Origin: an uncultured Clostridia bacterium
GTDB lineage: Bacteria > Bacillota > Clostridia > TANB77 > CAG-508
Direction of reading: 5' to 3'
DNA length: 64,000 nt
NCBI GenBank assembly: GCA_934167835.1
Contig: CAKPLZ010000006.1
Coordinates: 1-64,000 of the forward strand
Shown: one piece after another, positions 35,526-43,075 of the stretch
How positions within the stretch are numbered: the stretch's first letter is position 1
Layout of the letters: every line of letters begins with the position of its first letter
Made by a program: the position numbers and the translations under genes
Notes under the pieces: generated by a model
What the model was told of the DNA's origin: nothing
The model's database searches: none
Seen by the model: the letters and a program-made list of their open reading frames with translations, nothing else

Positions 35526-37038
35526 GTTTTTTCCATAAAATTTCTTTATTCCTTAGTATTTGCCTATATGCTTTATCCTTTATTTTCCACAGTGTCAATA
35601 TTGAATTTTGCTTATCTTTCAGAGTTTCATTTGTATTTAATTTAACGACTACTTGTATATTTCTCTCATTATCCTTTATTGTCTTCATAAATAGGACTGT
35701 ATCAATATTTTTGCTGTCATTAACAACATATTCTGGGTCTTCAATTATATCTGATACATATTTTCCATAGTTTTCAAAATCTCCTGGGTGATGTTCCTTT
35801 ACATGTTCAATTCTTTCATCTGTCAACACAACCTCATCTGTAACTACCCTATCCTTATATTTTCCAAGTTTTTCTTTATCTAATTTACCTATGTGTTGCA
35901 ATCGATTTTCCTCTTTTTCTACTTTTTTAGATATTATACCATCATTTTTTATTTTTTCAACATTTTCTCTTGAAAAATCCCTGCGCAAGTCGTTAGTTTC
36001 TGTGAATTTTTTATTCTTTAGTTGCCATTCTTTTACTTTATCTTTGCATTTTTCGTAGTATTCTTTATCCTCTGCTGTTTTAAAAACTCTTGCTTTTCTT
36101 TTCCATTTTCTTATATTTCTTTCTAAATATCTTTGTTTTTGTGTTAGTTCATATTGCTCTGTTGCCTTTTCAAATGTTATTGATTTGAGCTCTGAACCTC
36201 TTGCAGTTCCAAAATACGGTTTTGGATAGTGTTTACAATTTGGCCCCCCCATTCCATCTACATTTCCATATCCTGTTACTATTTCTATGTCTGTTCTTTT
36301 AATTATTGTGCCTTGCCATGGAAAATGCTGTGGTCTACAATCTATGTGTTCTGATAAAATCACATATTCCACTTCTAATTCTTCAGCTACGCTTTTATTT
36401 ATTTCATTCACAAGTTTGTTGTTCGCTGTTATAACTTCTCTTCTTACAGCCCCCTCGATGTCATAGTTTCTCAGTCCTACCACTTTGCCGTTATTATCTA
36501 CAGTTTTGTAAGTTAAAGTGGTTATCCCTTGATTTCCTAAGTCCACAAGAGCATTTCTAACAGCCTCCTGGTATGTCATACCTGATGCTGTCTGCAAATA
36601 TACTTTTTCAACTACATCAAGATAAGCTTGTCTTGCACTATTTTCTATTTTGTTACTTATACTTAAAAATCTATTTTCTAATTCATTATATGCATGCTCT
36701 ATTAGGTTTTGAACTATTTGTTTTTCAAATAGAACACTTGGGTCTATTTGTAAATATCCGCCATTATATGCATTATTTAGTTCATTTATATTTAAGCTTT
36801 CAAATCCTATTGTTTCCATTGCTTTCTTTATCTGTTCTGGTGTTTGTTTTGTTACTTCAGCTATATATTTTATAATATTATCATTTAGTAGTCCTAATTC
36901 TTCCAGCTTTTCTAATCTAAAATAGTCACTGTTTATGAACTCAGCATTTGACTTGAAATGTTTTACTATCTCCTCAAGCATCTTTGCCTCTAATTCAGAA
37001 TAATTATCTATTATATCTTTGAATGCTTTTTCATTCAT
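35509..37038 (-). CDS. Minor head protein with C-terminal PBECR-type nuclease domain
   Basis: 509 residues. The N-terminal ~300 residues match the phage minor capsid protein 2/F-like family (LSEHIDCRPQHFPWQGTIIK, then GYGNVDGMGGPNCKHYPKPY). After a charged linker, the last ~120 residues show DERIEHVKEHHPGDFENYGK, YVVNDSKNIDTVLFMKTI and LTLWKIKDKAYRQILRNKEI. That is the phage barnase/EndoU/colicin/RelE-like (PBECR) nuclease fold found as fusions on phage head proteins. It may be delivered with the DNA and cut host RNA. The internal promoter for the next RNA lies in its end. Confidence 0.8.
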   Translation of the reverse strand: MNEKAFKDIIDNYSELEAKMLEEIVKHFKSNAEFINSDYFRLEKLEELGLLNDNIIKYIAEVTKQTPEQIKKAMETIGFESLNINELNNAYNGGYLQIDPSVLFEKQIVQNLIEHAYNELENRFLSISNKIENSARQAYLDVVEKVYLQTASGMTYQEAVRNALVDLGNQGITTLTYKTVDNNGKVVGLRNYDIEGAVRREVITANNKLVNEINKSVAEELEVEYVILSEHIDCRPQHFPWQGTIIKRTDIEIVTGYGNVDGMGGPNCKHYPKPYFGTARGSELKSITFEKATEQYELTQKQRYLERNIRKWKRKARVFKTAEDKEYYEKCKDKVKEWQLKNKKFTETNDLRRDFSRENVEKIKNDGIISKKVEKEENRLQHIGKLDKEKLGKYKDRVVTDEVVLTDERIEHVKEHHPGDFENYGKYVSDIIEDPEYVVNDSKNIDTVLFMKTIKDNERNIQVVVKLNTNETLKDKQNSILTLWKIKDKAYRQILRNKEILWKKLDKKE

Positions 37039-37040
37039 AT

Positions 37041-38423
37041 TTATTCGACCTCTGCTACTTCTGTGCCATCCGTTATTGTTTCTTCAATTATTTCTTTATT
37101 CATTTGGGCTGCAAAGCTCAAGGCTTCTTTGTCTTTTAGTTTATACACATCTCTGTAATACTGTGCTTTACTAATAAGTTTATTGTTATATTCAGCCTGC
37201 GCTTGCTTTTGTGATTGTTCAGTATTTTCTATGATAGTATCATCATAAAACACAGACACACTGAATTTTGTTTTTATCCCTATTAGTTCTGCTATTGCAT
37301 ATATTAGATTTGTAATTGCTTTAGTAATAATATTTTGTTGTTTTTTTATTTTTCTATATACATCCGAATTAGAACTTATTACATTATCCTGATTAACATA
37401 TACTTGTCCATCTTTGAATCTATAGTAATTATGCCCTAGCCCTACTTTACTTGATAATATATTTAAGTGATACTGTACAGCACTTGACAGTTCTTCAATT
37501 CTTAAATCAAATGTACTTTCTTTTATTGGCTCTTTAGTATCTTCTCCTGGTATTGCATAATAAACAATATCATTCGGGTCAAATATCGGAACTGGTTCTC
37601 CATTTTCGTTGGTGTTGAAATTAAGAGCCCCTTCAGTAACATACACCCTTTTCTTTCCTAATACGACCTCATTATCAAGGCTGTCATAAGCCCTATCTAC
37701 CGCTAACACAACATCTCCGGCATTAGCAAAACAGCTAATTCCATATGGGCTATTTATATCTAGGTTGTTTATCTCTGGTGTAAATAGCATACCAAATCTT
37801 GGTAAAAAAGAATTAGTTTCTATTTTTGCCATACCCCCTAGGTCTATATCTACAGAAAATCCATTTTTTTCAATTTTTTTTGAATTATATATTACATATC
37901 CATTTTTTTCTAAAATATGTAAATTAAATATATATTCATTACCATCTTTAGTTTTGGTTTGACTCCAAAACAAAACATCTATTACATCATCCGTATTTGC
38001 TTTTAAAATTACTATATTTGGTGCTTTCATGTAATTAATTTTAAGAACTTTATTATCCAAATATGGTACAAATGCACCTGTTCCTAATGCTTTTACTAGC
38101 TGCAGAGTTTTATTACCATTGTGTAAGAAGTTATTTTGTTCTAAACAAGCGTTAATTTTTTCTTGAACTGCTTTATCGCTTATTGTTATATCTAATTTTT
38201 CATTAAAGAAAAAATCTGCTAAATCTCCACATACTTGACTTGGCATATTTAGAGACTTTATTTCATAATTTACAAAGTTTTTACCATTGTAAACCCTTAG
38301 ATTATAGTCTTTAGTTTTGCCCTTATATATTTCTTGCCAATGCTTAACCCTGCTTTCCTGGTTCTCATCTATGCAATTCTCATAACCGAATTGTTTTAAA
38401 TAATCCTTTACTATTTTATCCAT
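37041..38423 (-). CDS. Portal protein (SPP1 gp6-like)
   Basis: About 460 residues starting MDKIVKDYLKQFGY at 38421-38423, where ATG shares a base with the terminase TAA (TAATG). A longer open frame to 38474 is less likely. Features include RVKHWQEIYKGKTKDYNLRV, NPNDIVYYAIPGEDTK-like segments, and a helical C-terminus with EQSQKQAQAEYNNKLISKAQ. It forms the dodecameric DNA gate and binds terminase. Confidence 0.88.
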   Translation of the reverse strand: MDKIVKDYLKQFGYENCIDENQESRVKHWQEIYKGKTKDYNLRVYNGKNFVNYEIKSLNMPSQVCGDLADFFFNEKLDITISDKAVQEKINACLEQNNFLHNGNKTLQLVKALGTGAFVPYLDNKVLKINYMKAPNIVILKANTDDVIDVLFWSQTKTKDGNEYIFNLHILEKNGYVIYNSKKIEKNGFSVDIDLGGMAKIETNSFLPRFGMLFTPEINNLDINSPYGISCFANAGDVVLAVDRAYDSLDNEVVLGKKRVYVTEGALNFNTNENGEPVPIFDPNDIVYYAIPGEDTKEPIKESTFDLRIEELSSAVQYHLNILSSKVGLGHNYYRFKDGQVYVNQDNVISSNSDVYRKIKKQQNIITKAITNLIYAIAELIGIKTKFSVSVFYDDTIIENTEQSQKQAQAEYNNKLISKAQYYRDVYKLKDKEALSFAAQMNKEIIEETITDGTEVAEVE

Positions 38424-39754
38424 TAATCTTTTTCTCCTATCAAATGTGGTAATATCAACCTTAAATATTTCCACACGCCCATAACCACGTATCGTTCTGC
38501 ATCAGAGCAGTGGTCATTTTCTTTTACTGGTTCCTCTACTCCTGCATCTAATTTGTCCTTGTTATATTCATACATATAGCGTTCTGCTATTAGATGCTTT
38601 TGTTTTGGGCTTAACTTTAATCTACAATAGCTCATCATTTTTTGAACTCTGCTTATTCCCAAGGCTACATCGTTATCTGCATTTAATACGGATACCTCTG
38701 GGCAAACTCTTTTTATTTCTTCTGCCAATCCTTTTGCACTTGGATCTAAAAAAAGAACAAGCAATTTCTTGCCTGTTTGCTTCTCAACCTCAGTCTTAAA
38801 CTTTTTAAATTCTTGTGCATACTCGCTTGGGCTTTTCTGTTTTCCTGCATCTCTGCCTGAATAATAATATTCATCAATTCCTCTTAGCATTTTATTTGCA
38901 TAGTCGATACCAAATACTTCAAAAGTAGTGGCATTCATCTGTCCATAGTCCCCACCCGCTGCAAGGAATTTCATATTTGCTATTTCTTCTTTAGTTGGTT
39001 CACTTACCATTGTTGATTCATCGAACATATAATATATCAGTTCGTCTATTCCTGTACATTGCCCTAGCCATAGCCAGTTGTACATTTTTACGTCTAATAT
39101 TCGTAGTTCTTCGGCTGATTCAATCAACTTTCGTCCAAGCCATTTTTCTGGTACATCTCTGTAATCTGTGTGTATTCTTATGCAATCTTTTCTTTGACAC
39201 ATCTTTTCAACCCACTGCATTATTTTGGCTTTTGGGTTTTTAGGCGGATTGAAGTAGTATTCCATGCAGAACTCATCATCATTTCCCCTTATGAATGTGG
39301 CTTCAATGTTCTGAAGTTCATCTTCTCCTTCGCCTTTGTCAAAGAACTCAGTTGTTTCATCTACTATTACGAGTTTTATAGGTTTGTTTTCATCAATTAT
39401 TCCTTTCGTATCATCTAGCCCATCGTTTCCTGTAAAGATTACAGTGTTATTATTTTTCTTATATTTGATTTCCATCGGGCTTACTGTTATTTTAAAATCA
39501 GATTTTTTTAAGCCTAGCCTTGTAATAGCTCTTAAACATTCTTTAAATATTGTCTTTTTAAGCTTGTTGTGGAATTTTCTCATTGCAACAACACTGCAAT
39601 TATTATCGCTCACTATCTTGTAGATTGCTTTTATCCCGCCTCTACTAGATTTGGTTCCTGCTCTTCCAGATGTGAAGATTTTATGTGTATGCTTTTTGTC
39701 GTTAAATGTTGAATAATATTTTGGTATTATTTCATCACTTAATCTAATCTGTTT
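38423..39754 (-). CDS. Terminase large subunit
   Basis: About 443 residues from the ATG at 39752-39754 (MKQIRLSDEI), placed behind GGAG; longer starts overlap the small subunit more. The ATPase shows TSGRAGTKSSRGG as Walker A and KLVIVDETTEFFDKGEG as Walker B. The nuclease domain carries AAGGDYGQMNATTFEVFGID and LFLDPSAKGLAEEI. It packages DNA into the procapsid through the portal. Confidence 0.92.
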   Translation of the reverse strand, partial: KQIRLSDEIIPKYYSTFNDKKHTHKIFTSGRAGTKSSRGGIKAIYKIVSDNNCSVVAMRKFHNKLKKTIFKECLRAITRLGLKKSDFKITVSPMEIKYKKNNNTVIFTGNDGLDDTKGIIDENKPIKLVIVDETTEFFDKGEGEDELQNIEATFIRGNDDEFCMEYYFNPPKNPKAKIMQWVEKMCQRKDCIRIHTDYRDVPEKWLGRKLIESAEELRILDVKMYNWLWLGQCTGIDELIYYMFDESTMVSEPTKEEIANMKFLAAGGDYGQMNATTFEVFGIDYANKMLRGIDEYYYSGRDAGKQKSPSEYAQEFKKFKTEVEKQTGKKLLVLFLDPSAKGLAEEIKRVCPEVSVLNADNDVALGISRVQKMMSYCRLKLSPKQKHLIAERYMYEYNKDKLDAGVEEPVKENDHCSDAERYVVMGVWKYLRLILPHLIGEKD

Positions 39755-40157
39755 CATCTTCATCTCCTTCAAAATCTTGTGGCAAATCATTTATTATCTG
39801 CACTTTATCATCATCTGTTGCTGTTTGTTCATCCTGAACAACTTTCCTAATTTCTTGAAATGCACTTACTTGATTTCTTCCATCTTTCAATGATGTCATC
39901 CAAAGTGAAATCAACATGGCCATTTGGTTATCAATTTCATCTTCTTCAAATCCTAACTCGGCAAGCATTTTTGTTATTCTATTGCCATTTCTATCTTTAC
40001 CTTTAAATGGCATTGACAACAGCATTTGCATTTGCTCTTTCATTGCTTTTCTTTGTCGTCTTACTTCTCCAGACCTTATACCACCCTGTCTAGCGTATTC
40101 TCTCTGTTCACTCTTTGTTCGTTGTCCAAACGGTATTAAATTTTGTTCATTCGCCAT
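39744..40157 (-). CDS. Terminase small subunit-like
   Basis: 137 residues, starting MANEQNLIPFGQRTKSEQRE and followed by YARQGGIRSGEVRRQRKAMK, a KGG-like DNA-binding region. Helical and directly upstream of the large terminase with overlap, as expected for the DNA-recognition subunit. It opens the late operon. Confidence 0.8.
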   Translation of the reverse strand: MANEQNLIPFGQRTKSEQREYARQGGIRSGEVRRQRKAMKEQMQMLLSMPFKGKDRNGNRITKMLAELGFEEDEIDNQMAMLISLWMTSLKDGRNQVSAFQEIRKVVQDEQTATDDDKVQIINDLPQDFEGDEDETD

Positions 40158-40204
40158 CTACCTCCACCTACTTAGCTTTTTTGTAATATCCAATTTTAAT
40201 AAAA

Positions 40205-40230
40205 AGCCTGCTACTCTAAGATAGCAGGCT
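40205..40230 (-). terminator. Intrinsic terminator ahead of the packaging genes
   Basis: AGCCTGCTA/TAGCAGGCT stem with an 8-base loop; on the minus strand TTTTTATT follows. It lies between the ArpU-like regulator and terminase small subunit and would separate early from late transcription unless it is antiterminated or the late promoter lies downstream. Confidence 0.75.
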
Positions 40231-40327
40231 CAAGGAAAGGAATACCAATGAGAAATCATATATACTTTTGCTTGTACTAATTATACCACACCAAAACCGG
40301 ACAAACCGGACAAACTGAAAATTTCTT

Positions 40328-40739
40328 TTATTTTTTTTGATTCTTTTCAAAATATCTTTCTAACTGCTTTCTTGCAGTATCTTCATGTTCATAGCCGCAT
40401 TTCCATTTGAATTTGAACCCAAGTCATACAGTTAATGTATCTGTATTCTGCAATTCTTTTTATTTTCCTTGGTAGTTTATCTATTATCTCATCAGCTTTA
40501 TCTATAAGGTCCAACAAGTTTTCTTGTTTTTCTCTAAGTTTTTCCTCCAATCTGTCGATTTTCGATAGCCTATTCAAGTCCACTCCCCTTATCACGGCAT
40601 GTCTCTTATAACCATTTTGAACTACATCAGATACTATTGCCGATTGATTTTCTATTTTTTCTAATCGTTTTTTTAAATTTTCAGACTCTTGTTTTAATTC
40701 ATTGTATTGCTCTAATACACTTAAATCTTCTTTGGTCAT
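40328..40739 (-). CDS. ArpU-like late gene regulator, read through a CGG +1 shift
   Basis: About 136 residues from ATG 40737-40739. An N-terminal coiled coil leads to a sigma-70 region 4-like helix-turn-helix: IAEYRYINCMTWVQIQMEM. The plain frame stops two codons later (R-L-stop). CGG at 40395-40397 follows ATG. Skipping its C gives EMGYEHEDTARKQLERYFEK and a TAA at 40328-40330. The GY pair is the usual ending of the first HTH helix in this family. Such proteins control late phage transcription, and the gene sits just before packaging genes. Confidence 0.87.
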
Positions 40740-40752
40740 TCTCAACACCACC

Positions 40753-40914
40753 TCACAATTTTATAAAATCTAAAATTATGTTTATCAAAATAAGAACCTC
40801 CAAGAAATAAACTATTTCAAAAGTTATTCCTTTATTATGTATTGCTATATCTAATGATTTTGAAAACACTAATACTATCAACAACGGTATTAATATTATT
40901 TTTAAAATTAACAT
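40753..40914 (-). CDS. Small hydrophobic phage protein (53 aa)
   Basis: ATG at 40912-40914 overlaps the end of the helicase gene, behind AGGTG; stop TGA at 40753-40755. The product is strongly hydrophobic with two potential membrane helices (LKIILIPLLIVLVF and EIVYFLEVLILINII). It fills the gap between helicase and regulator. Function unknown. Confidence 0.6.
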   Translation of the reverse strand: MLILKIILIPLLIVLVFSKSLDIAIHNKGITFEIVYFLEVLILINIILDFIKL

Positions 40915-42298
40915 ATCTTTTCACCTCTAATTTTTTTAATTCTTGCTTTTAAGCTCTCTAGCAAGGCATTTTGATTACAATTTTTATCTTCCAGTGCTTT
41001 TATTACATCTACGTCTCTACAGTTATCCACAATAAGGTTGTGTATAAATACTGTGTTTTTCTGTCCTTGTCTGTATAACCTTGCATTTGCCTGGCTGTAT
41101 AGTTCAAGACTCCAATTAAGTCCAAACCAAACAATATGATTTCCTCCATCTTGTAAATTCAACCCGTATGCTGCAGATGCTGGATGTGCTAATAATATAT
41201 CTAATTCTTTATTGTTCCATTTTGCGATATCATTACTGTCTTTAAGTATTCCAACTTTCAGTTGTAATTTCTTTAACGAACTTTTTATCCTCTCTAAGTC
41301 ATGTTGGAAATTGTAAAACACAAGCAATGGTTGTCCGTTGGGCTTCTTCAATTAATTCCAGAAGAGCCTCAATCTTATTATCATGTATTTCAACATACTC
41401 GTGGCTATCATCTTTATATATTGCTCCATTACAAAACTGCAAAAGTTTATTTGTTAATGCTGCTGCAGAGGCAACATCTATTTCTTCTTCATTAACTTGC
41501 AAAAACATCTCTTTTTCAAATTGTTCATACTCTTTTTGAACTCTTGAGTCTAATTTTATGTATCTATCATCAATTATCTTTTCTGGCATTTGTAAATAAT
41601 CTTTTGCTTGAAGACTTATACAGATATCTCCAATTTTTCGTTTAATGACTTCCACGGCATTTTCTTTTGCTTTGTAAGTAAATATCCTGTCTGCACTCCT
41701 TTTATCAGGTTCAAAATAATCCTCACGATAATGAGTTATATATTTTCCCAATCTTTCTCCTTGGTCTAACAAATAAATCTGAGACCACAAGTCTATATAC
41801 CCATTTGGTGCAGGTGTTCCTGTTAGCCCTATTATTCTCTTTATCAAAGGTCTTATGTTTTTCAAGGCCTTAAATCTTTTAGAATTATTATTTTTAAAGC
41901 TTGATAGTTCATCGATTACCACCATATCAAATGGCCAATCGTTTTTATAATAGTCTACTAGCCACACTACATTTTCACGATTAATTACATAAATGTCCGC
42001 TGGTGTATTGAGTGCTTTTATTCTTTTTGCTAAAGTTCCTAAAACCGGTTGAATTTTTAGTAATTTTAAGTGTTCCCACTTTTCTTGTTCTCTTACCCAC
42101 GTGTCCTCTGCAACTCTTTTTGGTGCTATTACTAATACTTTTTTAACTAGAAATCTATTATATTTCAGGTCATTTATTGCTGTTAGAGTAATTACTGTTT
42201 TCCCTAATCCGCATATCTAAAAACAAGCCAAGTTGTTCATCTGTTATGCACCTTGAAATACAATACCTTTGATAACTATGTGGACTGAATTTTTGCAT
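40908..42298 (-). CDS. SNF2/DEAD-type phage helicase, read through two CGG +1 shifts
   Basis: About 462 residues. It starts MQKFSPHSYQRYCI; after FLDM comes CGG at 42209-42211, and skipping C gives GLGKTVITLTAI, the Walker A motif. Motif II is FDMVVIDELSSFKN. Helicase C has SNDIAKWNNKELDILLAHPA and YRQGQKNTVFIHNLI. A second CGG at 41335-41337 follows EEAQ; skipping C joins to GQPLLVFYNFQHDLERIKS, the known start of the second RecA-like domain. Without both skips the gene is in three pieces. It overlaps the VRR nuclease gene, its usual partner in siphovirus replication modules. Confidence 0.9.
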
Positions 42299-42572
42299 TT
42301 TGTAACACCTCTATAAATTCATCTATTTTTTCTTCACTGTCTACTACCATAACGAAACAGTCAAGACTTCTTATAAATCTTATTTGTCTTTCTTGAAGTG
42401 TTGTTGTTTTTCCTCCTGGTCTTTTTATTTCTGCAAACCCAACTTTATTTCCAGGCAGTATTGCCAACCTATCTGGAGCTCCTGCATTTCCTGGGCTTAC
42501 AAACTTAAAAGCCTTACCACCTAATTTTTTAACCCTATCAACTAATTTTTTTTCAAGCTCTTTTTCCAACAT
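42276..42572 (-). CDS. VRR-NUC domain nuclease
   Basis: 98 residues with GGKAFKFVSPGNAGAPDRLA, then VGFAEIKRPGGKTTTLQERQ. These are the D and E-x-K catalytic positions of VRR-NUC, a PD-(D/E)XK nuclease. Typically adjacent to the SNF2 helicase in phage replication modules, as here. It may process recombination intermediates. Confidence 0.88.
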   Translation of the reverse strand: MLEKELEKKLVDRVKKLGGKAFKFVSPGNAGAPDRLAILPGNKVGFAEIKRPGGKTTTLQERQIRFIRSLDCFVMVVDSEEKIDEFIEVLQNAKIQST

Positions 42573-42792
42573 TATTTTTCCTCCTCTGTTTTAAACTTTC
42601 TTTCAATTCTTTTTCCCAACAGGTTCTATGTATAAATATTTCACGGTCTTTGTTTTTTGAATATTCAAAATTATTTTCCTCTATGTTTTGTTCAGTAATT
42701 CCTTCTTTGCAAATTCTGCAAAGTCTTCTCTTTCCATAACCATCATCAGAAAATTTTTTTCTTAATTTTTTATCTTCCTTATCAACTAACAT
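42553..42792 (-). CDS. Small phage zinc-binding protein
   Basis: About 79 residues from ATG 42790-42792 behind AAAGGAG; a longer frame to 42846 has no ribosome-binding site. CRICKEG and HRTCWEK supply a C-x2-C/H-x2-C pattern for one zinc. Highly basic C-terminus. Role unknown; it lies between primase and nuclease. Confidence 0.6.
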   Translation of the reverse strand: MLVDKEDKKLRKKFSDDGYGKRRLCRICKEGITEQNIEENNFEYSKNKDREIFIHRTCWEKELKESLKQRRKNNVGKRA

Positions 42793-42922
42793 TTTTTCTC
42801 CTTTCTTGGTTGAACAGTTGGTCTCGCGTGCGCGTATATATATCATATTTGAGAGATTAGGTATATATATACATTCCTAATACATCTAATTTACCTATTT
42901 TAAATTTATTTATATATTTTAT

Positions 42923-43074
42923 TCCAACTATTCCAACATTGATGTTTTTTATTGTATTTTCGGGCATTTGCTAGGTTGGATATTCTCCAACTAGTTTCCA
43001 ACTTTTCCAACTTTTTGTTGGACTTGTTGGAAAAGTTGGAAGACCATTGCGTTTTATATTCCAACAAGTCCAAC
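42923..43074. repeat. Iteron-like cluster of TCCAAC/GTTGGA with a 16-bp palindrome
   Basis: I count eleven copies of TCCAAC or its complement in 152 bases: 42923, 42932, 42975, 42986, 42997, 43006, 43017, 43026, 43035, 43060 and 43069. Two arms (42996-43011 and 43026-43041) form a perfect 16-bp inverted repeat. It lies directly after the primase-helicase gene in a 283-base non-coding AT-rich gap. A phage replication origin or a multi-site protein-binding region is the best guess. Confidence 0.6.
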
Positions 43075-43075
43075 A

